Positions 26,447 to 35,981 are shown, numbered from the stretch's first letter. The stretch: DNA of 64,000 nt from Clostridium estertheticum (GCF_011065935.2 NZ_JAAMNH020000001.1:765001-829000), one strand, 5' to 3'. Notes: generated from the sequence alone by a model not told the origin. Made by a program: numbers and translations.

Positions 26447-27406
26447 ATGGAAAACACAGTATTTCTAAATTTAGAAAAATTGAACTTTGATAGCAAATTG
26501 GATTTTTCGCCAATAGAAGAACTTACTACTTTCACAAAGCACGATGAAAGCAGCAGTATTGAGATTTTAGAACGTGTTAAAGATCAAACTATTATCATAA
26601 CCAAGGAATTAGCATTGGGGAGGGATTTAATCTCTCAATTTCCTCCCTCCGTTAAACTCATCTGCGAAGCTGGAACTGGATATAATAACATCGATATTGT
26701 TGCCGCAAGAGAAAAGAATATTACCGTGTGCAATATTCCTAGCTACAGCACCCAAGCAGTGGCGCATCTAGTGATTACCTACATCTTGAATTTCAGCTCC
26801 TCATTGATTCAGCAGCAGATGATGCTCAAAGAGAAAAACTTTGATAATTTCACTAAACACTTAGAACTTCCACATTTTGAAGTGAAAAATAAAACTCTTG
26901 GAGTCATTGGCGGATCCGGGGCTATTGGGCGGGAGGTAATAAAAATCGCTTTAGCTCTTGGTATGAATATTTTGACATACAGTAGAACTCAGAAACCTTA
27001 TGGCGACCAAAACGTACACTTTGTTTCCCTTGAAGATTTGCTCAAACAAAGCGATTTTGTAAGCCTCCATTGCCCACTTACCCCTGATACTTTGCATCTT
27101 ATTGATAAGGACCGCTTGGCGCTTATGAAGCCTTCAGCTTTTATCATAAACACTTCAAGGGGTCCAATAATAAAAGAAACAGATTTAATTGAAGCCTTAC
27201 AAAACAAGAGAATTGCTGGTGCTGCCCTGGATGTTCAGGACCCAGAACCACCCAGGCAGAATAATCCATTGTTTGACATGCATAATGTTATCCTCACTCC
27301 GCATATAGGGTGGAAGCGTTTAGAGTCTAGGCAAAGACTTATTAAGCTCGTGGCTGTTAACATTCAATCATTTATTAAGGGAAAGCCAATTAATGTTGTA
27401 AATTAA
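26447..27406 (+). CDS. D-2-hydroxyacid dehydrogenase (glycerate dehydrogenase-like)
   Basis: This 319-residue NAD(P)-dependent cytoplasmic enzyme interconverts 2-keto acids and D-2-hydroxy acids. The dinucleotide-binding motif is GVIGGSGAIGREV (near 152-164). The catalytic arginine lies in NTSRGPII, glutamate in DPEPP and histidine in TPHIGW. The first glycine loop (GGSGAIG) fits the glycine-rich fold. The substrate is not determined; hydroxypyruvate or glyoxylate are typical. It is monocistronic, with GGGGG before the ATG and a strong terminator after. Confidence 0.9.
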   Translation: MENTVFLNLEKLNFDSKLDFSPIEELTTFTKHDESSSIEILERVKDQTIIITKELALGRDLISQFPPSVKLICEAGTGYNNIDIVAAREKNITVCNIPSYSTQAVAHLVITYILNFSSSLIQQQMMLKEKNFDNFTKHLELPHFEVKNKTLGVIGGSGAIGREVIKIALALGMNILTYSRTQKPYGDQNVHFVSLEDLLKQSDFVSLHCPLTPDTLHLIDKDRLALMKPSAFIINTSRGPIIKETDLIEALQNKRIAGAALDVQDPEPPRQNNPLFDMHNVILTPHIGWKRLESRQRLIKLVAVNIQSFIKGKPINVVN

Positions 27407-27440
27407 CATTGGAGAAGGTTTCCTTAATTCCATATTACAA

Positions 27441-27480
27441 ACAAAGCTGACACCATTTTTATATGGTGTCAGCTTTGTTT
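27441..27480. terminator. Terminator after hydroxyacid dehydrogenase
   Basis: A 16-bp perfect stem (ACAAAGCTGACACCAT, 27441-27456, with 27463-27478) lies between convergent genes and has a T/A-rich flank on both sides. Confidence 0.9.
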
Positions 27481-27533
27481 ATAATTGAAGATTTAAATAT
27501 TAATTTTAGATGTTTATGGGAATTAGTTAAAAA

Positions 27534-28034
27534 TTATGTTTCGTCACACATAACAACAATTTCATAAGGTGTGGTTTGTGCTGGAATACTCCTTGTGGTA
27601 GCACCATAGATAACAATTAGATTTCGATTTGCAGGATTTTGGGTAAAGGCCTGACCGTTTTCTAGTACTATCTTAGTATCGGGGGCAATGTTTAATTTTA
27701 AAAAATTATCGCTACTGATAAGCTTACTGTTAAAATAGTCTACTTTCACGTTTTGATAGAGTGTATTTCTTGCCATAACAATTGCCCTGAATTGTGGTGG
27801 AAAAATGAGAGGAACAGGTGCATTTGCGTCATAAAATCCAGTTACCATATCTCCAACTGCCACCATCACATGGTCTACAAAGTAAGTGCTTGGTGATACC
27901 ACGAAATTCACTAAAGTTCCATTACCGTTATCTACAGACATTAATTTATAACATCCATTTCCTTTTCCGTTTGCCTCAATCCAAAAATCATTAATCATGG
28001 TAATGATACCATAAAAAGGTTGAAATTTTTTCAT
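27534..28034 (-). CDS. Protein of unknown function, 166 aa
   Basis: No family is recognised. The protein opens MKKFQPFYGIITMINDFW and has no signal peptide, no transmembrane segment and few cysteines. The alternation of short hydrophobic strands with turns and glycine/asparagine (VVSPSTYFVDHVMVAVGDMV) suggests a beta-barrel or OB-like fold. The segment FPPQFRAIVMAR followed by a second strand-rich half may be a duplication of one beta unit. GGAG precedes the ATG at a normal distance. It is isolated between two terminators and gives no context clue. Confidence 0.6.
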   Translation of the reverse strand: MKKFQPFYGIITMINDFWIEANGKGNGCYKLMSVDNGNGTLVNFVVSPSTYFVDHVMVAVGDMVTGFYDANAPVPLIFPPQFRAIVMARNTLYQNVKVDYFNSKLISSDNFLKLNIAPDTKIVLENGQAFTQNPANRNLIVIYGATTRSIPAQTTPYEIVVMCDET

Positions 28035-28215
28035 TTTTATTTCTCCATTTCTTCATTGATATTTAAAACCTAATCTATATAGTTTATTCATTATTAAGAT
28101 TTTGTGTTACTTTTACTTTATATTAAGTTATCTTTGAAAATTGTAAGGTATATAAATTATATAAATAGTTTATTGGTATATTTATCTATTATTTTATGAT
28201 ATACTCTATTTAGGC

Positions 28216-28236
28216 AAACATATGTTCTCGTATAAT
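28216..28236 (+). promoter_or_regulatory. LexA-like box adjoining a -10 element
   Basis: AAACATATGTTC (28216-28227) is close to the Gram-positive LexA (DinR) consensus GAACnnnnGTTC, with one deviation in the left arm. TATAAT at 28231-28236 lies four bases downstream, so a bound repressor would block the promoter of the 60-aa gene. SOS control is inferred. Confidence 0.4.
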
Positions 28237-28340
28237 GAAATAAAAATTTAAAACTACATAAAAAAAGTAGGTCAAAAGTTATATATTTTAATCAAATCCT
28301 CTTACTGGGAGCAATGATATGCCATAAAGGAGGTGATCTA

Positions 28341-28523
28341 TTGAAAAACAAAAAACAAAAGAATCCGCCAAAAGCTCACAACCACTGTTCACTACAAGTC
28401 GGCCAACCTGTAAAAGAAGGGTTTAATGAAGCTTTGAAAGATTCCTCTAAAAAAATTTTATGTTTTTGTTTTGAAAGATTTGTTTTTTTCGTAATAAACT
28501 TTTTTGTAAATTTATTTAAATAA
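28341..28523 (+). CDS. Small cationic/hydrophobic peptide, 60 aa
   Basis: A TTG start follows the near-perfect ribosome binding site AAAGGAGGTGATC. The N-terminus is basic (KNKKQKNPPKAH), and the last 22 residues are very hydrophobic and aromatic (CFCFERFVFFVINFFVNLF) with a final lysine, so the peptide probably inserts in the membrane. There is a 100-nt leader behind a putative LexA-regulated promoter and a terminator right after the stop. Size, charge and context recall SOS-controlled membrane toxins or holin-like peptides, but no family is recognised. Confidence 0.6.
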   Translation: MKNKKQKNPPKAHNHCSLQVGQPVKEGFNEALKDSSKKILCFCFERFVFFVINFFVNLFK

Positions 28524-28546
28524 GAGCATTTTAAATGCTCTTATTT
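28519..28546 (+). terminator. Terminator of the 60-aa gene
   Basis: AATAAGAGCATTT pairs with AAATGCTCTTATT, ending in TTTTC. It overlaps the stop codon. Confidence 0.8.
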
Positions 28547-28640
28547 TCAATATATTCAAATATATTTATATTTTTATTATATACCATATTATGCTTTTCT
28601 TAAACAATAACCTAAAACAACTTCGGTTTTCTGATTTTTT

Positions 28641-29960
28641 TTATTTAATGGCTTTATTTTTTTTAATAAAATATATAGGTAATCCTATTATTGTGAGTAC
28701 AATACCTAATCCTGCATTAAGAGGTTGAGTAATCATGGTATTTATTATTATATAAAGTCCTCCTATTATTGCTATAATGGGAACTACAGGATATAAAGGT
28801 ACTATATAAGGTCTTTTAAGGTCTGGTTGCTTCTTCCTAAGAACAATTACTGCAATAAATGTCATAACATAAAAAAACCAAAGTACAAATACTAATAAAT
28901 CTGTTAATTGGTTAAAGTTTCCTACAAGAGTCATTATAATTGCAATAATTCCAATCAATACACCACTGTAAATTGGAGTTCTAGTTTTAGAATTTAGTGT
29001 TGATAACAATTTGCTTCCCGGTAATCTATTTTCTAAGGCCATGGCATACGGAACTCTCATTCCTGTTAATATATTACCATTTAAAGTTCCAAATATTGAT
29101 ATCAAAATTCCAATTGTAATAACCTTTCCACCAACTGATCCAAAAATTAATGTTGCTACATCTGTAGCTGGTGTCTTTGTTGCTGCAAGTGCAGATGCTG
29201 GTAAAACAAATAGATACGCCAAGTTAATTAATATATAGACAGCCATTACAAAAAACAGTCCACCAATAATTGCTTTCGGTAAATCTTTTTTGGGGTTTTT
29301 TAACTCTCCTGATATATTTCCAATGTGTATCCAACCATCATAAGCAAACATAGTTGCCAAAAGTGCGGAGCCCAAACTTGTAGCTATTGGATGGCTAGCA
29401 ACTGTGACTGGAAATATTCTTACTACTCCACCATTACCTTTAATAATACCAAAAACAATAATTGCAAATATAGGAACCATTTTACCTATAGTAAATATGG
29501 TTTGAATATTACCACCAACTTTTGCGCCTAAACAATTCATAACTATTAAAAATAGAATGCTTATTATTGCAATTGTAACTAACATTCCATCATTCAAGCC
29601 TAACAAAGAAACAGCTTGCGTGGCAAATATTATTCCTAGTGCAGCTATATTTGCAGGAAAAGATATCACTGTTTCAACCCAACCCAATAGAAATCCCCAA
29701 ATTTGTCCATATGTTTCCTCTAGCCAAACTATCATTCCACCAGTTTTTGGTATTGCGGCGGCCACTTCGGCTGCTGTAAGTCCTCCTGCTATAGTTATAA
29801 ATCCTCCTATAACCCATGCAATCATACCGAGTCCTGGTGCTCCTGTTGCGGTATAAATAGCTGTAGGCTTAAAGAATACTCCTGAACCTATTACCATACC
29901 TATAACGACCGCACTTGCTGATAAAAGGCCGATTTCTTTTTTTAATTCATTTTTTTCCAT
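28641..29960 (-). CDS. Amino acid permease, APC superfamily
   Basis: This 439-residue membrane carrier has about twelve transmembrane helices. The APC substrate-binding motif of helix 1 is present (GMVIGSGVFFKP), as are SFPANIAALG and the helix 6 segment AFDGW-like FAYDGWIHIGNISGELKNPKKDLP. It resembles the LAT/SteT amino acid exchanger branch. The start is the ATG at 29960 with GGGAGG; an upstream in-frame extension of 28 codons has no ribosome binding site. The substrate is unknown. It is monocistronic. Confidence 0.88.
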   Translation of the reverse strand: MEKNELKKEIGLLSASAVVIGMVIGSGVFFKPTAIYTATGAPGLGMIAWVIGGFITIAGGLTAAEVAAAIPKTGGMIVWLEETYGQIWGFLLGWVETVISFPANIAALGIIFATQAVSLLGLNDGMLVTIAIISILFLIVMNCLGAKVGGNIQTIFTIGKMVPIFAIIVFGIIKGNGGVVRIFPVTVASHPIATSLGSALLATMFAYDGWIHIGNISGELKNPKKDLPKAIIGGLFFVMAVYILINLAYLFVLPASALAATKTPATDVATLIFGSVGGKVITIGILISIFGTLNGNILTGMRVPYAMALENRLPGSKLLSTLNSKTRTPIYSGVLIGIIAIIMTLVGNFNQLTDLLVFVLWFFYVMTFIAVIVLRKKQPDLKRPYIVPLYPVVPIIAIIGGLYIIINTMITQPLNAGLGIVLTIIGLPIYFIKKNKAIK

Positions 29961-30785
29961 TTTAGTTTCCTCCCATTCATTTTTAGCATAAGTTGAATCC
30001 ATTGAATTTGGACATGATTGATGTAGAGAATAGGAATTCAACAATCATATTTCATTTACAAAATATAGTTTGTGCATGAGTACTTGAAAATATACTTTGG
30101 CAACGGCTAAATAAAAGTAATATCATTTGTAGTAAAAATTATTGAAAGAAAGGTTAAATTGCACTAAATAGCTAATGAAATTTAGCAACACTAAAAATAA
30201 ACCTTACTCTTCTTATGAGCAAGGTTCATTTTTATATATAATTATTATGTGATTGTGATAAAAAAGGAAAGTTCCTACAAGAAACAGTCCTATTAGGTGT
30301 TAGAGGCTGTACATTTACATTATTACCAATGCAATTTTTTACAGCTGTAATTCTCAGTGTTACCAGGTGTGGGATGGATAGTACTTGCACAATAGTGCAA
30401 CAAATTATATAAAATTAGTTTGGTTATTAGTGTATAAAATCATTGAAAACATACACAAATAGTATTATAATTTAATTATGGAAAATAAATATAGAAGAAC
30501 ACAGACCGCAGTAAGTTTAATTATCATTTTGTATAGCGATATTTTGTAAGGGCTACAAAATCGTTTAGCCTATGACGTAGATCAATTGATGTATAGTCAA
30601 AAGGAAAGTAAAAAAAGTAAGTTATAAGCTTTCTATGATTCAAGAGGAAGGGATGAATTATATGAAAAATTTACAAATGAGGTTAGGTGATATTCTCCAT
30701 AATCTAAACCTGTCATCAGGGAGCATTTAAAGACAGGACAAATAAGTAGAAAAGATTTAATATAGAAATAGGAAGGAGTGGTTTT
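29961..30785. other. 825-bp non-coding stretch with decayed frames
   Basis: No intact gene. A hairpin resembling a terminator (AACCTTACTC / GAGCAAGGTT, 30198-30231) and a palindrome TTGCAC-AATA-GTGCAA (30385-30400) are visible. Short frames of 22-24 codons at 30478 and 30661 (the latter starting MKNLQMRLGDILHNL) are probably debris of lost genes. Confidence 0.45.
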
Positions 30786-31637
30786 ATGGATTGGCTAGAT
30801 TCAATGAATGATGCATTAGAATATCTAGAGGCTAACATTACCGAAAAACTTGATATTGAAAAGGTGGCTAAAATTGCTTTATCTTCCACGTTTCATTTTC
30901 AGCGTATGTATCATATGATAACCGGAGTTACAATAGCTGAATATATACGTAGGAGAAGGCTTACCCTAGCTGCACAGGATATTATATCTGGTGAAAAGAT
31001 CATTAATGTAGCTTACAGGTATGGCTATGAAACGCCAGAAGCATTCACAAAGGCTTTTGGAAAAATGCATGGAATAAGCCCCACAGCAGCAAGGGAGCCG
31101 GGAGCGAATCTGAAGGCATATCCTAAACTATCCTTTCATATTTCGATAAAAGGAGAAAAAGATATGAATTATAAGATTGTAGAAAAAGGAAGCTTTACAG
31201 TAATAGGGAAACAAACAAGAATAACTATGGTAGACGGAGAAAACTTCATACAGATACCTAAATTCTGGGATGATTGCAAGAAGGATGGTTCCTACGAGTG
31301 GATTTGCTCAAAGGCAGGCAAGCTTGGTGTCCTGGGTGTATGTAAGGATTTCGATAATAGTGAAGGATTTAACTATATGATCGGAGTTGAGAAAATCAAA
31401 GAACCCCTTCCCAAAGGATATATTTCGGCAACTATACCTGCAGCAACTTGGGCTGTATTTGAATCAGTGGGAAAACTACCTGAAGCTATACAAGATATTA
31501 CTAGAAGAATATTTTCAGAATGGATGCCTTCTACAGGATATCAGCATGATTGTGCACCAGAGATTGAGGTTTATCCTGAAGGGGATTTTTATTCTCCGGA
31601 TTACAGATGTGAGGTTTGGATTCCTATTAAGAAGTAA
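30786..31637 (+). CDS. AraC-family regulator with GyrI-like effector domain
   Basis: This 283-residue transcription factor has an N-terminal AraC double helix-turn-helix (1-100, SSTFHFQRMYHMITGVTIAEYIRRRRL and VAYRYGYETPEAFTKAFGKMHGISP split over the two HTHs). A linker leads to a C-terminal GyrI/BacM-like effector-binding domain (about 120-283). Members bind drugs or small molecules and activate efflux or modification genes. GGAAGGAG precedes the ATG. No obvious target gene is adjacent. Confidence 0.88.
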   Translation: MDWLDSMNDALEYLEANITEKLDIEKVAKIALSSTFHFQRMYHMITGVTIAEYIRRRRLTLAAQDIISGEKIINVAYRYGYETPEAFTKAFGKMHGISPTAAREPGANLKAYPKLSFHISIKGEKDMNYKIVEKGSFTVIGKQTRITMVDGENFIQIPKFWDDCKKDGSYEWICSKAGKLGVLGVCKDFDNSEGFNYMIGVEKIKEPLPKGYISATIPAATWAVFESVGKLPEAIQDITRRIFSEWMPSTGYQHDCAPEIEVYPEGDFYSPDYRCEVWIPIKK

Positions 31638-31785
31638 TAGAGATGAAAAGTGGCTATAAAATATTATAGTCACTTTTTTTTGGTGGCCCTTTATTAAATT
31701 TAAAGTAAAACAAAGGAAATAGAAGATATTAACACTAGAATGGATATTTAGGTTAATTTTGGTAAAAAAATAAAGAATAGTGATG

Positions 31786-31832
31786 TTGAACAATAGTTAT
31801 ATCTGTTATAGTATATGTATAACAGATATAAC
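31786..31832 (+). promoter_or_regulatory. Promoter with 15-bp perfect inverted repeat (YtrA-type operator)
   Basis: GTTATATCTGTTATA (31796-31810) and its exact complement (31818-31832) flank a 7-bp spacer. The repeat overlaps a probable promoter (TTGAAC at 31786-31791, 17 bp, TAGTAT at 31809-31814) of the operon encoding the YtrA-type GntR regulator, which fits autorepression. Confidence 0.7.
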
Positions 31833-31906
31833 AAGAAAATAAATTCAAAGCTGAGGAAAAATTGCATATATCTGTAGAATTGATAAGTATATAGGGGGGA
31901 AAGATT

Positions 31907-32353
31907 ATGAAAAATTCTTTTAAAAGGTTATTTGTTGTTTTATGTTCAGTGCTTGTTATAGCTTCAATATTTACTGGATGCACTAAAAAGCTAACAGAAA
32001 AGGATGTGGAATTTGCTGGACCATTAACTGAGAATATGATTATGGCAATAGATAAAGGTGATTATGCACAATTTTCAAAAGATTTTAGTGCTGAAGTAAA
32101 AAAAGCTATTACAGAGGAAAGCTTTAAAACACTTTGCACTTCCTTTAGCGAGAAGATAGGAAAGTATGAGTCTAAGAAATTTTCTGCTGCATCTGAAAGT
32201 AAAAAAGATGAAAAGATATTTAAAACTGTAATATATAATGCAAAATACTCTAAGGAAGAAAATGATGTTCAGATTACCGCTAGTTTTTCGGAGAAGGATG
32301 GTAAAATACTTGTAGAAGGTATATTTTTCAAATCTCCTAATCTTTTAAAATAA
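31907..32353 (+). CDS. DUF3887-like lipoprotein
   Basis: This 148-residue secreted lipoprotein has a signal peptide ending in lipobox FTGC (Cys25). The mature part has the pattern of DUF3887: a helix (ENMIMAIDKGDYAQFSKDF), SFKTLCTSFSEKIGKYESKKF and a beta-rich end. Such domains are NTF2-like and often sit next to ABC exporters or regulators. It is the first gene after the inverted-repeat operator and precedes the GntR regulator by 20 bp. Confidence 0.75.
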   Translation: MKNSFKRLFVVLCSVLVIASIFTGCTKKLTEKDVEFAGPLTENMIMAIDKGDYAQFSKDFSAEVKKAITEESFKTLCTSFSEKIGKYESKKFSAASESKKDEKIFKTVIYNAKYSKEENDVQITASFSEKDGKILVEGIFFKSPNLLK

Positions 32354-32373
32354 ACTAAAGTCAGGTGATAATA

Positions 32374-32754
32374 ATGATTATAAAAATAGATTTTGAAAGT
32401 GAAATACCAATATATGTTCAATTAAAAAAACAAATAATTCTTGGAATGGCAAAAGGCGAGCTTTTACAGGGGGAAAGCTTGCCTTCAGTACGTCAAATGG
32501 CAGAGGATATTGGTATTAACATGCATACCGTAAATAAAACATATAATGAACTAAAAGCTGAGGGATTTATTTCAATAGATAGAAGAAAAGGTGCGTTAAT
32601 AAATAGTACAAGTACACTACTCACAGAGGAATATCATGAGCAGCTGAAGGAAGAAATGGATTTTATAATTGGAGAGGCCTATTGCAGAGGAATTACTGAA
32701 GAGGAATTTATGAAAATCACTAGGGCTGCTTTTAAACAGTATTTAAATAAATGA
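32374..32754 (+). CDS. GntR family regulator, YtrA subfamily
   Basis: This 126-residue repressor has the GntR winged helix (residues 1-75: SEIPIYVQLKKQIILGMAKG, then GESLPSVRQMAEDIGINMHT) and only a short helical C-terminus, the YtrA architecture. These regulators typically control ABC exporters and themselves. The ATG at 32374 with CAGGTGA is preferred over an upstream GTG. It lies between the lipoprotein and a DUF1648 membrane protein, and an ABC system follows. It probably binds the repeat at 31796-31832. Confidence 0.9.
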   Translation: MIIKIDFESEIPIYVQLKKQIILGMAKGELLQGESLPSVRQMAEDIGINMHTVNKTYNELKAEGFISIDRRKGALINSTSTLLTEEYHEQLKEEMDFIIGEAYCRGITEEEFMKITRAAFKQYLNK

Positions 32755-32765
32755 GGTGAAACAAG

Positions 32766-33887
32766 ATGATTAATAATACTGAAAATTTTATCTTTAATTT
32801 TTGCGTTTTTATAGTGATTTTTTTATTCCAAATTGCTAAACCAAAGATTACAAGAAAAGAAATATATTTCGGAATAAGAATACCAGAAAATGAGAGGGAT
32901 AATGCACTTCTAAAAAAAGTATATAATAGGTATCTTATACTTAACACTGTTATATTTGGCATTTTTATAGTAATAATAATGTATATTTTTCTTAACTATT
33001 ATGCGTCTATTGAGTATACTATATTAATTTTATTATATTTGTTATTTACACTAATCATTTATATGTTTAGCAATAAAAAGGTCTTTAAAATAAAACAGAA
33101 GCAATGCTGGAATTCTGAAAAAAAGCAGATTGTTACAATTGATACTAATTTTTCTAAAGACAAAAGTACTAAAAGCTTGGTGTCACCTTGGTGGTTTTTC
33201 GTTTCTGTATTAATGATTGCAATTACATTTTATATTGGTTTTAAATATTATAATTTTCTACCTGAGATAGTACCAACTCATTGGGACTTTGCTGGAGAAG
33301 TAAATGGAAATATGATAAAATCTTCAAAAATTATTTATGTAATCCCAAAATTCCAAGTAGTTTTCTTAATTATTTTCTTTGGATTATATAAGGTAATTGG
33401 GTGGGGGAAACAGCAATTAAATACCTCAAGTCCACAGCAATCAAAAGAGAAAAATAAAAGATTCAGATATATATGGTCAGGCTATATGGTTTTTGCTGCA
33501 ACCATTATTAATTTATTTTTTCTTTATACAAATTTAATTATATTTCAAGTTGCACAATTGTCTGGCAAATCAATGATAATTCTGTTAATTATAATCATTT
33601 CGATCCTTGCTGCTGTTTTTATTTATTTATCAATATACACAGGTCAGGGAGGAAGTAGATTAAAAATTAAAGACAATGTTGCGTCTAATGGTAATAAAAT
33701 GCTGGATAGGAATGATGATAAGTACTGGAAGTTTGGAATTTTTTATATAAATAAGGAAGATGCAACAATTTTTATTGAAAAAAGATTTGGGGTAGGGTGG
33801 ACAGTTAATTTAGGAAGAATGGAAGGCATATTACTAGCTGTAGGTGTGGGAATATTAATATTAATATTTCCTTATATATTGAATTAA
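32766..33887 (+). CDS. DUF1648/DUF5808 membrane protein
   Basis: This 373-residue integral membrane protein has about seven or eight hydrophobic helices. The DUF1648 signature lies near residue 175 (LPEIVPTHWDFAGEVNG), and the C-terminal DUF5808 part (YWKFGIFYINKEDATIFIEKR) is near 320. Such proteins are usually coded beside YtrA-type regulators and are linked to SdpI-like immunity; the biochemical role is not known. It starts 11 bp after the regulator gene and ends at a strong terminator, so it belongs to the lipoprotein-regulator unit. Confidence 0.85.
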   Translation: MINNTENFIFNFCVFIVIFLFQIAKPKITRKEIYFGIRIPENERDNALLKKVYNRYLILNTVIFGIFIVIIMYIFLNYYASIEYTILILLYLLFTLIIYMFSNKKVFKIKQKQCWNSEKKQIVTIDTNFSKDKSTKSLVSPWWFFVSVLMIAITFYIGFKYYNFLPEIVPTHWDFAGEVNGNMIKSSKIIYVIPKFQVVFLIIFFGLYKVIGWGKQQLNTSSPQQSKEKNKRFRYIWSGYMVFAATIINLFFLYTNLIIFQVAQLSGKSMIILLIIIISILAAVFIYLSIYTGQGGSRLKIKDNVASNGNKMLDRNDDKYWKFGIFYINKEDATIFIEKRFGVGWTVNLGRMEGILLAVGVGILILIFPYILN

Positions 33888-33890
33888 AAT

Positions 33891-33932
33891 TAAACGCTCT
33901 AAACTTCTAATTTGAGTTTAGAGCGTTTAATA
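33891..33932. terminator. Terminator after DUF1648 gene
   Basis: TTAAACGCTCTAAACT pairs with AGTTTAGAGCGTTTAA around a short loop; a T/A-rich run follows. Confidence 0.85.
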
Positions 33933-34102
33933 TATTTGTAATACAAGGTGAGAAGTTGAAATATAGTGGTATTAATGGTAAAATATACTTTAAACAGTCT
34001 TTAGAATATTGGTAAATTAGATAATATATAGAAAAGAATGTTAGAGAAAAAAACTAATTTTAACTTATCTATATCAAAGATATGAATGATGGAGGTAAAT
34101 CT

Positions 34103-34981
34103 ATGAAAATTGTTGATATTAATAATCTAACTAAATTTTATAATAAAAAAAGTAGAGGAATAATTGATCTGAGTTTGTCCATTGAGGAAGGTGAGATATT
34201 TGGGTTTATTGGTCCAAATGGTGCAGGGAAGAGCACAACCATTAGAACACTTTTAAATTTCATTTTTCCTACTAGTGGTAGTGCTACAATATTTGGAATG
34301 GATATTGTTAAAAAATCAAAGGACATAAGACAAAATGTAGGATATATACCCTCTGAGGTATTCTACTATGATGATATGAAGGTAAGTGATCTCCTTATCT
34401 ATTCAGCCAAGTTTCATAAAAAAGAAAATCCTAAAAGAATGAAAGAGCTGGCGGATAAGCTTGACCTTGACCTAAACAGAAAGATTGAAGATTTATCCTT
34501 TGGAAATCGCAAGAAAGTAAGTATAGTTCAAGCATTGCTACATGAACCTAAGCTATTAATATTAGATGAGCCCACTAGTGGACTTGACCCTTTAATCCAA
34601 AATGTATTTTTTGAGCTTTTAAAAGAGGAGAGAGAAAAAGGGACATCAGTGTTCTTTTCATCTCATGTATTAAGTGAAGTTCAAAAGCTGTGCGATAGAG
34701 TGGGAATTATTAAAGATGGAAAGCTTATAAAAGTAGAATCTATTGAAAATTTAATGAAAAGCAGATTTAAAAATATATTTTTAACCTTAGATAAAATTAA
34801 AGATTTTGAACTTGTTATTGATGGTATTGTGAAAAAAGAAGTAACGGGCAGTAGCATTAAACTATTATACAATGGAGATATGAAAGTGCTTATTAGTAAA
34901 TTGAATGATATGGAATTTAAAGATCTACTAATTGAAGAGCCTTCACTTGAAGAAGTGTTTATGCATTATTACGAAAAATAG
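34103..34981 (+). CDS. ABC transporter ATP-binding protein
   Basis: This 292-residue cytoplasmic ATPase powers the permease encoded just downstream. Walker A reads GPNGAGKST, Walker B LLILDEPTSGLD and the switch histidine lies in SSHVLSE. The signature motif is unusual (LSFGNRKKV instead of LSGGQ), as in many ABC-2 exporters. The ATG at 34103 has GGAGG; the frame opens seven codons earlier without a ribosome binding site. The ATPase-permease pair is probably an antimicrobial or drug exporter. Confidence 0.92.
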   Translation: MKIVDINNLTKFYNKKSRGIIDLSLSIEEGEIFGFIGPNGAGKSTTIRTLLNFIFPTSGSATIFGMDIVKKSKDIRQNVGYIPSEVFYYDDMKVSDLLIYSAKFHKKENPKRMKELADKLDLDLNRKIEDLSFGNRKKVSIVQALLHEPKLLILDEPTSGLDPLIQNVFFELLKEEREKGTSVFFSSHVLSEVQKLCDRVGIIKDGKLIKVESIENLMKSRFKNIFLTLDKIKDFELVIDGIVKKEVTGSSIKLLYNGDMKVLISKLNDMEFKDLLIEEPSLEEVFMHYYEK

Positions 34982-34995
34982 AAAGAGGGGATAAT

Positions 34996-35793
34996 ATGAT
35001 TTTTAAAAGAGAAATTTCAAGAAATCTAAAGTCTTTAATTATATGGAGTATTGTACTAGGTGGTCTTGTTTTATTAATGCTAAGTATTTATCCTCAATTT
35101 AACATGAAAAATCAAAATATGAAGGCGCTTTTAAGTGCTTATCCAGAACCCCTTAAAAAGGCATTTAGTATGGACAAACTGGACATGGGTACTATATTAG
35201 GCTTTTACGGTATAGAAATTTATATGATGACCACGCTGCTAGGAAGTATTTTTGCCTCACTGCTGGCATCGAACATTATCTCTAAGGAACAGAATGAAAA
35301 AACCGTTGAATTTTTACTCTCAAAGCCTGTTACAAGGACTCGGATTGTTACTGAAAAATTGCTGGCAATGAGTGCTAATATTTTAAGCTTAAATGGAATC
35401 ACTGCTATTATAAGTATTCTGGGCTTCCAATTTGCTAAAAGTGAGACAGTATCAATAAAAACTTTTTCTTTGCTGGTTATTGCTACTATATTACTACATT
35501 TTACATTTGCTACGATTTCATTTTTCATGTCTACAATAATAAAAAAGAGTAGAAATATTCTATCAGTTTCCTTAGGGCTAGTATTTGTATGTTATTTTTT
35601 TGGTATAATTTCAGGAGTATCAGATAAATTGCAAAATTTAAAATACTTGAGCCCCTTTAAATATGTGGATGCGGGGGATATATTAAAGGCTAATGCAATA
35701 GAACCATTATATATATTCATTATGCTATCAATTATGGTAATTAGTATAGCACTAACATATGCTGTATATAGAAGGAAGGATATATCTGTTTAA
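34996..35793 (+). CDS. ABC-2 type permease
   Basis: This 265-residue membrane protein has six predicted helices and the typical ABC-2 permease motif KEQNEKTVEFLLSKPVTRTR after the second helix. It follows the ATPase gene by 14 bp and forms one exporter with it. A stem TAGGTAGA/TCTACCTA at 35814-35844 ends the transcript. Confidence 0.88.
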   Translation: MIFKREISRNLKSLIIWSIVLGGLVLLMLSIYPQFNMKNQNMKALLSAYPEPLKKAFSMDKLDMGTILGFYGIEIYMMTTLLGSIFASLLASNIISKEQNEKTVEFLLSKPVTRTRIVTEKLLAMSANILSLNGITAIISILGFQFAKSETVSIKTFSLLVIATILLHFTFATISFFMSTIIKKSRNILSVSLGLVFVCYFFGIISGVSDKLQNLKYLSPFKYVDAGDILKANAIEPLYIFIMLSIMVISIALTYAVYRRKDISV

Positions 35794-35810
35794 AGTATAA
35801 GAAAGTAAAA

Positions 35811-35848
35811 AAGTAGGTAGAGTTGTGAATGCAAATCTACCTACTTTC
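35811..35848 (+). terminator. Terminator after ABC exporter
   Basis: AAGTAGGTAGA pairs with TCTACCTACTT across a 12-nt loop; TCTTATTTTTG follows. Confidence 0.75.
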
Positions 35849-35981
35849 TTATTTTTGTATTTCAATAATACTACTTATTCCAAAAACTAGGAAAAACTAA
35901 CAGCAGTCGGAATCGGTTACCGCTTTGTTGGTAAATAATTTAGTATATAAAAGTAAGCTTACATTTATTCTCAGTTACCTA

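Noticed and set aside
31387..31659. 90-codon frame inside the AraC/GyrI gene
   Set aside because: It overlaps a well supported domain in another frame.
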